The notes under the pieces were generated by a model. The model was given only the letters and a program-made list of their open reading frames with translations. It was not told the origin of the DNA and searched no databases. From NCBI RefSeq assembly GCF_024345225.1, contig NZ_BROD01000001.1, positions 2,552,362 to 2,616,361 of the forward strand: 64,000 nucleotides of DNA. Direction: 5' to 3'. Shown piece by piece: positions 53,434-61,355 of the stretch. Numbering within the stretch: position 1 is the first letter of the stretch; each line of letters starts with the position of its first letter. The translations under genes were made by a program, and so were the position numbers. Source of the DNA: Clostridium sp. TW13 (GTDB taxonomy: Bacteria > Bacillota > Clostridia > Clostridiales > Clostridiaceae).

Positions 53434-54345
53434 TTAATCAAATATTCCCTTACTTATATACCTATCTCCCCTGTCTGGAAATACAGTTACTATATTGCCA
53501 TTATCTATTCTCTCAGCTAGTTTTAATACAGCTTGTAATGCAGCTCCTGAAGATGAACCTACAATTAACCCCTCTTTTGATGCCAAAAGTCTTATATTTT
53601 TAAAAGCCCCCTCATCATCAACCTTTATAACCTCATCAACTAAATTCATATCCATAGTTGTTGGTATAAAATCATTGCCTATGCCTTCTATATTGTAGCA
53701 GCCTGCTACTCCTCCCCCCATGGTAGAGCCAGCTGGATCAGCTAAAATTCCTCTTATATTACTGTTTCTTTCTTTTAAATATTTTGCTATTCCAGTATAA
53801 GTTCCCCCACTACCTGCACCAGCTACAAAATAATCAATTTGCCCCTCCAAAGCTTCATATATTTCTGGTCCTGTCTGCTCATAATGAACTCTTGGATTAT
53901 CTAAGTTCTGAAATTGCTCTAAGCTTATGCTATTCTCAACAGTCTTTAGCAATTCTTCAGTGACTTTTACAGCCCCTAACATTCCTTCTTCTCTAGGTGT
54001 GTTTATTATTGTTGCCCCTAAAGCCTTCATTAACTTTTGTTTCTCCATAGAAAACTTAGTAGGAACTACAAATATAACATTATAACCTTTATTTATAGCA
54101 GCCATGGCAATCCCTAATCCTGTATTGCCTGCTGTTGCTTCAATTATTGTATAAGCTTTCTTCAATTTTCCTTTCTTTTCAGCGCCTTCAATCATTGAAA
54201 CTCCAATTCTATCTTTAACACTTCCTCCCGGGTTAAAACATTCAAGCTTAGCAAATACGTTGACCCCTTCTTTCACTCCTATATTATTCAATTTTATTAA
54301 TGGAGTATTTCCTATAAGCTCACGTATATCATTTATATATTTCAT
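53434..54345 (-). CDS. mccA: MccA: O-acetylserine-dependent cystathionine beta-synthase
   Basis: A 303-residue fold II PLP enzyme. The PLP lysine is K44 in NPGGSVKDRIG; the substrate loop is EATAGNTGLG and the phosphate loop GAGSGGTYTG. In the MccA group it joins homocysteine to an activated serine, giving cystathionine. Its start overlaps the mccB stop by 4 bp. This context separates it from plain cysteine synthase. Confidence 0.88.
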   Translation of the reverse strand: MKYINDIRELIGNTPLIKLNNIGVKEGVNVFAKLECFNPGGSVKDRIGVSMIEGAEKKGKLKKAYTIIEATAGNTGLGIAMAAINKGYNVIFVVPTKFSMEKQKLMKALGATIINTPREEGMLGAVKVTEELLKTVENSISLEQFQNLDNPRVHYEQTGPEIYEALEGQIDYFVAGAGSGGTYTGIAKYLKERNSNIRGILADPAGSTMGGGVAGCYNIEGIGNDFIPTTMDMNLVDEVIKVDDEGAFKNIRLLASKEGLIVGSSSGAALQAVLKLAERIDNGNIVTVFPDRGDRYISKGIFD

Positions 54346-55502
54346 TTCTTACTTTCCTCCAAAGCATTTTCAATATCTTTGATTAAATCTTCTATATTTT
54401 CAAGTCCTACAGATAATCGTACCAAGTTGTCCACTATTCCTACCTTTTGTCTTATTTCATATGGAATTGCTCCGTGAGTCATTGAAGCTGGATGACAGAT
54501 CAATGATTCTACTCCTCCTAAGCTTTCTCCAAAAGTGATTATACTTAAACTTCCTAGGAATTTTTTATAATCTATTCTCTCATTTAAAACAAAGGATAAA
54601 ACACCACCAAATCCTCTTGCCTGCTTCTTTTGTATTTCATATCCCTTACTATCTTCTAACCCGGGATAATATATTTTTTCCACATATTCATTATTCTTTA
54701 GATACTTAACTACCTCATTTGCATTTTGTTCATGTCTATCCATTCTAACTCCAAGTGTCTTAATTCCTCTGATTAATAAAAATGCATCAAAAGGTGCTAA
54801 AACTCCGCCTGTGGAATTCTGTATAAAATGAAGTTTATCCCAAAGTGATTTTTCTTTAACCGCAACTAAACCTGCAACCAAGTCACTGTGACCGCCTAGA
54901 TATTTTGTGGCACTGTGAACAACTATATCCACCCCTAACTCTAATGGTTTTTGAAGATATGGCGTCATAAACGTATTATCTACTATGGTTAAAACTCCAT
55001 ACTTCTTTGCTATTTTAGAAACTAGCTCAATATCAGTAATATCCATAAGTGGATTGGTTGGACTCTCTATGAAAATACCTTTTATATCACCCTTCTCTTT
55101 TGAATTTTCTAATACTTCTACTATCTCCTCTATATTTGTTGTGTTTACAATTTTATATCCTATATTAAAGTTACTAAACACCTTATCCAATACTCTAAAA
55201 TTACCACCATACAAATTATCTGGAATTATAATAGTGTCTCCACTTTTAAATAATGACAGTACTGCTGTAGTTGCTGCCATACCACTAGCAAATGCAAGAC
55301 CTCCAATTCCACCTTCTAACTCTGCTATAAGTATTTCCAAAGCTTCTCTTGTTGGATTTCCTGTTCTTGAATATTCATAACCTTTATTTACTCCAAACTC
55401 TGGTTGCTTATAGGTAGACGTTTGATATATTGGTATATTGACTGCTCCTGTTCTTTCATCTCCATCTACTCCACCGTGAATTAATAACGATTCTATTTTC
55501 AT
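54342..55502 (-). CDS. mccB: MccB: cystathionine gamma-lyase
   Basis: A 386-residue Cys/Met metabolism PLP enzyme. PLP lysine K200 in VVHSATKYLGGHSD, phosphate-binding FASGMAATTAVL, and the C-terminal SLGGVESLICHPASMTH. It cleaves cystathionine to cysteine, 2-oxobutyrate and ammonia, completing the methionine-to-cysteine route with MccA. Middle gene of the operon. Confidence 0.9.
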   Translation of the reverse strand: MKIESLLIHGGVDGDERTGAVNIPIYQTSTYKQPEFGVNKGYEYSRTGNPTREALEILIAELEGGIGGLAFASGMAATTAVLSLFKSGDTIIIPDNLYGGNFRVLDKVFSNFNIGYKIVNTTNIEEIVEVLENSKEKGDIKGIFIESPTNPLMDITDIELVSKIAKKYGVLTIVDNTFMTPYLQKPLELGVDIVVHSATKYLGGHSDLVAGLVAVKEKSLWDKLHFIQNSTGGVLAPFDAFLLIRGIKTLGVRMDRHEQNANEVVKYLKNNEYVEKIYYPGLEDSKGYEIQKKQARGFGGVLSFVLNERIDYKKFLGSLSIITFGESLGGVESLICHPASMTHGAIPYEIRQKVGIVDNLVRLSVGLENIEDLIKDIENALEESKK

Positions 55503-55531
55503 TTTCCTTCCTCCATTTTTACCTATATTTA

Positions 55532-56161
55532 TTATATTTTTACTGCTGTAGCTATAAAAATTCCCGTTTCAGTATATTCACCCTTACTAGAATGACCTTT
55601 TGCTTTTAATCCTGTATCTATAATATTAATGTCTTGAAATCCAGCATCTTCTAACCAAAATTCAATTTGCTCTTCTTTAAATCCTAACCATTCATCAAAC
55701 ATTTCTTCCTTTGCCCATTGCCCATCATGTTTATACACATCTGATATTATAACTTTTCCAGAACTCTTAAGAACTCTATACATTTCCTTAATTGCTTTGT
55801 TTGCCTCAATCACATGATGGAGTGCCATGTTAATAGTTATTGCATCTACAGATTCATCAAATAAAGCTAAATCTGTAAGAGTTGATCTTATTGGATACAA
55901 ATTATTTAATTCTAATTTTGTACTTGCCTTTCTTAGTTCCTTTAACATATTTGAAGATTGATCAACAGCAAAAACTATATCTGGATTTTTTTGAGCCAGT
56001 TTTAAGGAAATAAATCCTGTGCCACAACCTAGATCAGCTAAAATCCTACTTTCAGGATTTATATTTTCAATAAGTTTTTCACTTAATTCATCTTGAAAGT
56101 ATTCACTTCTCATTCCATTCCAACTAGTAGCAATATTATCAAAGTATTGTTTTGAACTCAT
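55532..56161 (-). CDS. UbiG/YrrT-like SAM-dependent methyltransferase
   Basis: A 209-residue class I methyltransferase. The SAM loop is LADLGCGTGFISLKLA, the acidic residue is in VFAVDQSSNML, and the post-I segment NMALHHV is normal. It matches the position of ubiG in the clostridial ubiG-mccBA operon and of yrrT in Bacillus. The methyl acceptor is unknown; it may produce SAH feeding homocysteine supply. The start at 56161 has AGGAG 9 bases upstream; the ATG at 56170 is too close. Confidence 0.88.
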   Translation of the reverse strand: MSSKQYFDNIATSWNGMRSEYFQDELSEKLIENINPESRILADLGCGTGFISLKLAQKNPDIVFAVDQSSNMLKELRKASTKLELNNLYPIRSTLTDLALFDESVDAITINMALHHVIEANKAIKEMYRVLKSSGKVIISDVYKHDGQWAKEEMFDEWLGFKEEQIEFWLEDAGFQDINIIDTGLKAKGHSSKGEYTETGIFIATAVKI

Positions 56162-56199
56162 TTTTACCATCTCCTAATTTTATTTTTCTTTTTCTGTTT

Positions 56200-56254
56200 A
56201 AGGATCTGAAAACACATAGCTTTATATACTATTCCATTTTTAGATTCCTTAAAA
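56200..56254. repeat. Palindromic repeat, possibly family 1 (decayed)
   Basis: AAGGATCTGAAAA and TTTTTAGATTCCTT form arms across about 30 bases, similar in outline to family 1 ends. It lies in the leader after the T-box terminator. Confidence 0.4.
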
Positions 56255-56291
56255 ACTTTTCAAACCCAAAACTTATAATTTCCTAAAGAAT

Positions 56292-56594
56292 AAAAAACCC
56301 CTGCCTCTATATAACTATAGAGGCAGGGGTATATTCTGCGGTTCCACTCTAATTTATTGCCCAACATAATTAAGCAATATCTCATTTATTCAGTACTTCC
56401 ATACCTTAACTCTTTAACGGGAGTTCCCGCTGCCATCTACTATAGTTTCGAAGCAGAGCTCAAAGAGGCATTCGCATAACTTTCACTAAGAATCCTTTTC
56501 AGCCTAGAGGATTCCTCTCTTATAGTATCCATCATGTTACTATTTCTTATCATTGCATTTAATCACTGTAATTCCTATATGTTTACTATGATAT
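56292..56594 (-). promoter_or_regulatory. T-box riboswitch, probably cysteine-specific
   Basis: On the minus strand the leader begins near 56594. It shows stem I (ATACTATAAGAGAG pairing back with CTATAGTA) and ends with the T-box AGAGTGGAACCGCAG (56336-56350). A 14-bp terminator CCCCTGCCTCTATA with TATAGAGGCAGGGG (56298-56329) and TTTTTT follows. A TGC triplet after TTTGAGC (56453-56455) sits where the specifier is expected, matching cysteine and the genes downstream. Uncharged tRNA-Cys would stabilise the antiterminator. Confidence 0.88.
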
Positions 56595-56600
56595 ATTTAT

Positions 56601-56629
56601 ATTGTATTCATTCTCTTGAAATTTGTCAA
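56601..56629 (-). promoter_or_regulatory. Promoter of the T-box operon
   Basis: TTGACA (56624-56629), a 17-base spacer and TACAAT (56601-56606). Confidence 0.75.
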
Positions 56630-56663
56630 AGGTTTTTTCAAAAATTATATGAGGTAACTTTTA

Positions 56664-56710
56664 GAAAAAATAGAATACCTTAGATTTAAATATAAATCTA
56701 AAGCATTCTA
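56664..56710 (-). terminator. Terminator of the alpha-amylase gene
   Basis: A long stem TAGAATGCTTTAGATTTA with TAAATCTAAGGTATTCTA on the minus strand, then TTTTTTC. Confidence 0.8.
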
Positions 56711-56740
56711 TATAAGCTTGACTTTTATATATTTGAGCAT

Positions 56741-56789
56741 CTTACAAAAATAAATAGGCTCATCTACTCGTTACTTATTTTTAGACACC
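56741..56789. repeat. Palindromic repeat, family 1 (decayed copy)
   Basis: GAGCATCTTACAAAAATAAA and TTACTTATTTTTAGACACCTT are degenerate family 1 ends, directly after the amylase stop codon. Confidence 0.5.
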
Positions 56790-58583
56790 TTATTTTTCTT
56801 CTTCTACAAGTATTACTCCATTTTTATCTGACGTAAATTTAACCTTTCCATTCTTAACTTTAGCTGTTTTACCTGTATATGCATCTCTTACCTTAGTTCC
56901 ATCTTTAAACACAGTTGAAACATTAATCTCAGTTTTTTCTTTCGAATTAGCTCCTATTACACATACCACCTTATCTTCAATATTACCCTGTTTATAAATT
57001 CTACTGAAAGTATATGGTGAATCACTAATCTTTGCATGCTCACCTGCTCCAACAGCTAAATGAGCTCTTCTAAATCTGCCAAGTTTCTGCCAATGTGATA
57101 ATACTGTTTTATTTATAGAGTTCCAGTTCATATCCCCTCTAAGCTTTTGATCTTCATAAGCACAATCCTCAAACGCTAAAGGCCTTGCAGTTTCATCACC
57201 GTAAAAAATTTGAGCTGCTCCTGGTACCAATAATAAACCTGTTCCACCATTAATCAAATCTTCTCTGTTATATAATGTAGTATCATGTGAAGATATATAA
57301 CTAAGCATATCAAAACTTGTGTCTGAATTTATCTTATCAGCATAGTCACTATAAATACCATCAATATCCTTAATATCCACTAACGCCTTTTGGAATTGGA
57401 AATTAATCAAAGAATCAAATCCATTATCAAAGTATGCATCCTTCTGAACTCCATGGTCCCAAACCTCTCCAGTCATCCAAAATTCCGAATCATCAACCTT
57501 TTTATCTGGATTTGCTTTTTTCCAATCTCTTAAGGCTTCAGTTGACGCTTCTTTTAAAGCTTTCCATGTCTCTAAATTTACATGTTTTGCTGTATCACAT
57601 CTAAATCCATCAATACCGTACTCTCTTACCCAATCTGACACTTCCTTAACTAAGTAATTAGAAACTGTAGGTTTCTTTCCTGAAGTACTAAAATAATTCT
57701 TTAGCTTGTTTACCTCTTGATCATATCTACCTTCCTTTGTCCATTTGGTCTTCCATAGTGCAGGTATTCCTGGATCATTTTCTGTTTCAGTTTTAAAATC
57801 AGGCAAACCTGAAAGGCAAATCTCTTGATCAGGCCCACTTTCTTCTCCTGTGTATCCAGCATAACCTTTAGATGATCTTACCCATTGAGGTCCCCACCAT
57901 TTTGCCCAAGCTTCTTTGCTGCTCTTATCAATAAATGTCTCATCATTTTCACCTTTAGCGCTTTTAGGATCTCCATAATAGTAATCCTTCCATCCATCAT
58001 TTAGTTTTCCAAAACCATACTCGTCCATATCTTTTAAAGTTGCATATCCTGCATGATTAAGTACTACATCTAGTACAACTCTAATTCCATTTTTATGAGC
58101 TGTTTCTACAAACTCTTTAAACTGTTCCTTGGTTCCTACGTTAGCATCCAATGAAGTATAGTCTAAGGCATAATAGCCATGGTAAGGATAATGTCTAAAC
58201 CCAACCCCTCCAATCCATCCATGAATCTGTTCAAAAGGAGATGTAATCCAAATTGCATTTACACCTAAGTCTGTAAAATATCCATCTTTTATCTTTTGAG
58301 TTAAACCTTTTATATCTCCACCATGAAAAGTAGCAGGCTGTTGTTTATAATTTGCATACTCTTTGCCATTAGCATCAAGCTCTCTTCCATATGAATGATT
58401 ATTGCTAGAATCTCCATCTAAAAATCTATCAGTTAATGCAAAATACACTGTTGCATTTCTCCATGAAAATGGCACCTTAGTGCTTGTATCATTCTTATAT
58501 TCTTCTGAAGAACAACCTGCTGTAAAAACCACGCATAAAAGTATACATAATAAAATACTTAATCTCTTTTTAATCTTCCTCAT
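56790..58583 (-). CDS. Secreted GH13 alpha-amylase lipoprotein
   Basis: A 597-residue enzyme with lipobox TAGC, C24 as the lipid anchor. GH13 regions are in order: DVVLNHAG (region I), GFRCDTAKHVN (nucleophile Asp), TGEVWDHG (acid Glu), ISSHDTT (transition-state Asp). A C-terminal beta domain (VRDAYTGKTAKVKNGKVKF) follows the barrel. It degrades starch or maltodextrin on the cell surface. It starts 11 bp after an ABC-2 permease gene, so it is probably co-transcribed with that exporter and the pullulanase. Confidence 0.92.
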   Translation of the reverse strand: MRKIKKRLSILLCILLCVVFTAGCSSEEYKNDTSTKVPFSWRNATVYFALTDRFLDGDSSNNHSYGRELDANGKEYANYKQQPATFHGGDIKGLTQKIKDGYFTDLGVNAIWITSPFEQIHGWIGGVGFRHYPYHGYYALDYTSLDANVGTKEQFKEFVETAHKNGIRVVLDVVLNHAGYATLKDMDEYGFGKLNDGWKDYYYGDPKSAKGENDETFIDKSSKEAWAKWWGPQWVRSSKGYAGYTGEESGPDQEICLSGLPDFKTETENDPGIPALWKTKWTKEGRYDQEVNKLKNYFSTSGKKPTVSNYLVKEVSDWVREYGIDGFRCDTAKHVNLETWKALKEASTEALRDWKKANPDKKVDDSEFWMTGEVWDHGVQKDAYFDNGFDSLINFQFQKALVDIKDIDGIYSDYADKINSDTSFDMLSYISSHDTTLYNREDLINGGTGLLLVPGAAQIFYGDETARPLAFEDCAYEDQKLRGDMNWNSINKTVLSHWQKLGRFRRAHLAVGAGEHAKISDSPYTFSRIYKQGNIEDKVVCVIGANSKEKTEINVSTVFKDGTKVRDAYTGKTAKVKNGKVKFTSDKNGVILVEEEK

Positions 58584-58594
58584 AATATCCCCCT

Positions 58595-59386
58595 CTAACT
58601 TCCACTACTCTCATATCTACTCATACCCTTTAACCAGATAATATAAGATATAATACTTCCAATGATAGCTATTAAAAATGTTAGTATAACACCATTGAAT
58701 AAGTTTTCCTTTCCTAAAAAATACGCTGCTGGAAAATATCCTGTAAAAGCAAATGGAATAACGAAGGTCAATAATGACCTTATTCCTTTGGGATAAATTC
58801 CTATAGGATACTTAGCAAACGCACTTAGTTGATAAGTCATAAATAAATATGATTGAGCAAACTTAATCCAAAATGCTATGCTTGAAACTGCTAACTTTAA
58901 GGCTGAATATATAAATGCCCCACAAATCACAGCAAATATCAGTAATAATACTGAAATGAAGCTAAAGCTAATATGCAACTTTGTAGCTGAAGTTACTAAT
59001 AATATAATTCCTATTATTAATTCACCAAATCCATCTGGTTGAAACCTTTCAGCTAATAACTGAAATAGTGGATTTAAAGGTCTCAATAAATATCTGTCAA
59101 ATTGTCCTTGTACCACTATTCTTCCACTCAAAATCCATAAATTATCTGTAAATATATGATCTATCCCTCTTGGTATCTGAGCAAAACCGTATATAAATAA
59201 AATCTCATAGAAGCTCCATCCTTTTAAGTTAGGAATTGCATTGAATATCAATTGAATAAATAATACTCCTGTAAATTGCACCAAAACAAATCCTATTAAT
59301 CCTAGTATAAAATCTGCTTTATATTCAATTAATGACTTCACATATTGTCCTACAAACTTTACATATATTCTTAAATATTTCTTCAT
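58595..59386 (-). CDS. ABC-2 permease, DUF990-type, second subunit
   Basis: A 263-residue six-helix permease of the DUF990/ABC-2 group (LWILSGRIVVQGQFDRYLLRPLNPLFQLLAERF-type segment). It pairs with the permease encoded 5 bp upstream. The group exports unknown, often amphipathic, compounds. Confidence 0.85.
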   Translation of the reverse strand: MKKYLRIYVKFVGQYVKSLIEYKADFILGLIGFVLVQFTGVLFIQLIFNAIPNLKGWSFYEILFIYGFAQIPRGIDHIFTDNLWILSGRIVVQGQFDRYLLRPLNPLFQLLAERFQPDGFGELIIGIILLVTSATKLHISFSFISVLLLIFAVICGAFIYSALKLAVSSIAFWIKFAQSYLFMTYQLSAFAKYPIGIYPKGIRSLLTFVIPFAFTGYFPAAYFLGKENLFNGVILTFLIAIIGSIISYIIWLKGMSRYESSGS

Positions 59387-59391
59387 AGCTC

Positions 59392-60213
59392 CTAACCTCC
59401 TAAGATGGTAAGCTTCTTAATTAATGCATTCCACATAGTTCTTGCTATAAACATTAAGAGAAGCACCCACGCTAATTGCAACGCTATAGCTTTTACGAGA
59501 GATACTCCAGTAAGCTTACCTAAATAAATCATTGTAGGAGTATATATAGACGAGCTAAACGGTAAAAAGTTAAATAATATCTGCACAGATTTTGGGAAAA
59601 ACACTATTGGAATCAATGCTCCTGATAAAAGTTCTATAAGAGCTTTTACAATCTGTGATAATCCCCACATATTCGTAATTTTGAAAGATAATAAAGCAAA
59701 AGAATAACTAAAATAAAAATTTATTAGTAACCCCAATATTATGCTTACAAAATACAAAAGTATATTTACAATATTTATATTCCCGTTGTAGCTATAAAAC
59801 AAAATATTAATTGCTATAAAAGCGAGTATAAATATGATCAAAAAATTATACATTACATTTCCAAAAGCTTGGAATAACATTCTCTTCTCATAGCTTATAG
59901 GTCTAATTAAGTTTATTGCAATAGAGCCATCTTTAACTTCATTTGATATATCATAAGTTATATCAACACTTATAATTAAAGCTGTAAGAAATGAAACAAG
60001 TACATATATAATCATTTCATTTAAAGAGAACCCCTTAATTATTTTATCTGGAGAACTGCTATATATAGCTCTCCATAAATAATAACTAACTGCAAGCATC
60101 ATAGCTTCTCCAATTAAAAAAATAATTACATTTGCTTTATAGGATAAATTCTTTTGAAATACATTAGTTGCAAAAGGTAGATAAGTCTTTACTTGCTTGA
60201 TAATTTTTTTCAT
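59392..60213 (-). CDS. ABC-2 permease, DUF990-type, first subunit
   Basis: A 273-residue six-helix permease (SYYLWRAIYSSSP, DGSIAINLIRPISYEKRMLFQ). It lies 3 bp after the ATPase gene. It forms the membrane part of the exporter with its neighbour. Substrate unknown. Confidence 0.85.
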   Translation of the reverse strand: MKKIIKQVKTYLPFATNVFQKNLSYKANVIIFLIGEAMMLAVSYYLWRAIYSSSPDKIIKGFSLNEMIIYVLVSFLTALIISVDITYDISNEVKDGSIAINLIRPISYEKRMLFQAFGNVMYNFLIIFILAFIAINILFYSYNGNINIVNILLYFVSIILGLLINFYFSYSFALLSFKITNMWGLSQIVKALIELLSGALIPIVFFPKSVQILFNFLPFSSSIYTPTMIYLGKLTGVSLVKAIALQLAWVLLLMFIARTMWNALIKKLTILGG

Positions 60214-60216
60214 TAT

Positions 60217-61218
60217 CTACACCTCACTTCTGTAAATCTTCTTTACTATATCCTCGATGCTTGTCTCACGCACAGTGAAATCAACTATATTAAATTTGGC
60301 CATAAGTTTTCCCAATATATCTGCAATACTTATGTTGTTTTTGTTAAAATTAATAGAAATCTTATTATTTAAAATAGTAATACTTGTATCTTTTTCATCA
60401 AGTTCTTTAATAAAACATAATTCTTCATACTTTACAACTCTATTGATTTGAACCTCAATATTGGTCATGTATCCATACTTTTCTTTAATCTGAGTAAGAC
60501 TTCCATCATAAAGAATGCTACCTGAATCAATAATTATTATTCTGCTACATAACTCTTCAATATCATTCAAATCATGAGTAGTTAATATTATTGTAGTTCC
60601 AAATTGCTCATTGATTAATTTTATAGCTTTTCTTACATTTTCTTTAACCACTACATCTAAACCTATAGTAGGTTCATCTAAATATATTATTTTAGGATTA
60701 TGAATAAAAGCCGCTGCCAAATCCGCCCTCATTCTTTGGCCTAAAGATAAAGTTCTAACTGGCCTTAGCATGAACTCATCTAATTCAAGTACTTCATTTA
60801 AAAACTCCATTCTCTCCTTATACTCTTTATCACCTACATCATAAATATCCTTTAGCAAAGAGAAGGTCTCAGATATAGGTAAGTCCCACCACAACTGAGT
60901 TTTCTGTCCAAATACTACCCCTATATCCTTAGCATTCTTTTCTCTTTGCTCATAAGGAACTACCCCATTTACCAACACAGTTCCGCTAGTTGGCGTTAAT
61001 ATACCTGTCATCATTTTAATTGTGGTTGATTTGCCAGCACCATTAGCACCTATATAACCAACCACCTCTCCGTCTGCAATATTAAAGCTTATATCATTTA
61101 CTGCAGCTTTTACTGTATATTCTCTTGAGAAAAATGATTTAATTGCCCCCTTGAAACCTGGATACTTCTTGCTCATCTTAAATTCTTTTTTAAGATTCTT
61201 AACCTCTATCAATTTCAT
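60217..61218 (-). CDS. ABC exporter ATP-binding protein of the DUF990 system
   Basis: A 333-residue ATPase. Walker A GANGAGKST, Q loop VFGQKTQLWWDLP (the family-typical variant), signature LSLGQRMRADLAAAF, Walker B IIYLDEPTIGLD, H-loop TTHD. The basic N-terminal KKEFKMSKKYPGFKGAIKSF is typical of DUF990-linked ATPases. First of three exporter genes. Confidence 0.92.
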   Translation of the reverse strand: MKLIEVKNLKKEFKMSKKYPGFKGAIKSFFSREYTVKAAVNDISFNIADGEVVGYIGANGAGKSTTIKMMTGILTPTSGTVLVNGVVPYEQREKNAKDIGVVFGQKTQLWWDLPISETFSLLKDIYDVGDKEYKERMEFLNEVLELDEFMLRPVRTLSLGQRMRADLAAAFIHNPKIIYLDEPTIGLDVVVKENVRKAIKLINEQFGTTIILTTHDLNDIEELCSRIIIIDSGSILYDGSLTQIKEKYGYMTNIEVQINRVVKYEELCFIKELDEKDTSITILNNKISINFNKNNISIADILGKLMAKFNIVDFTVRETSIEDIVKKIYRSEV

Positions 61219-61289
61219 TCCCCCTTAAATGATAGAACAATCCTAGTCATTCATGTTTAGCTGCTCACTCCTGCCCTAGGCACCCCTTG

Positions 61290-61355
61290 AGTATGTAAAT
61301 TCAACTAAGATTCAGATAGGGATCAACCCCAACCCGAATGAATTTTCACTTGATT
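61290..61355 (-). repeat. Dispersed palindromic repeat, family 3, copy C
   Basis: On the minus strand it reads ATCAAGTGAAAATTCATTC, GGGTTGGGGTTGATCCC and ATCTGAATCTTAGTTGAATT, matching copies A and B. Its first bases are the last codons and stop of the pullulanase gene. Its stem may serve as a terminator. Confidence 0.65.

Noticed and set aside
53290-53440. Searched for an S-box antisense element after mccA
   Set aside because: Only the two terminators of alr and mccA are present; no SAM-I core was seen by eye.
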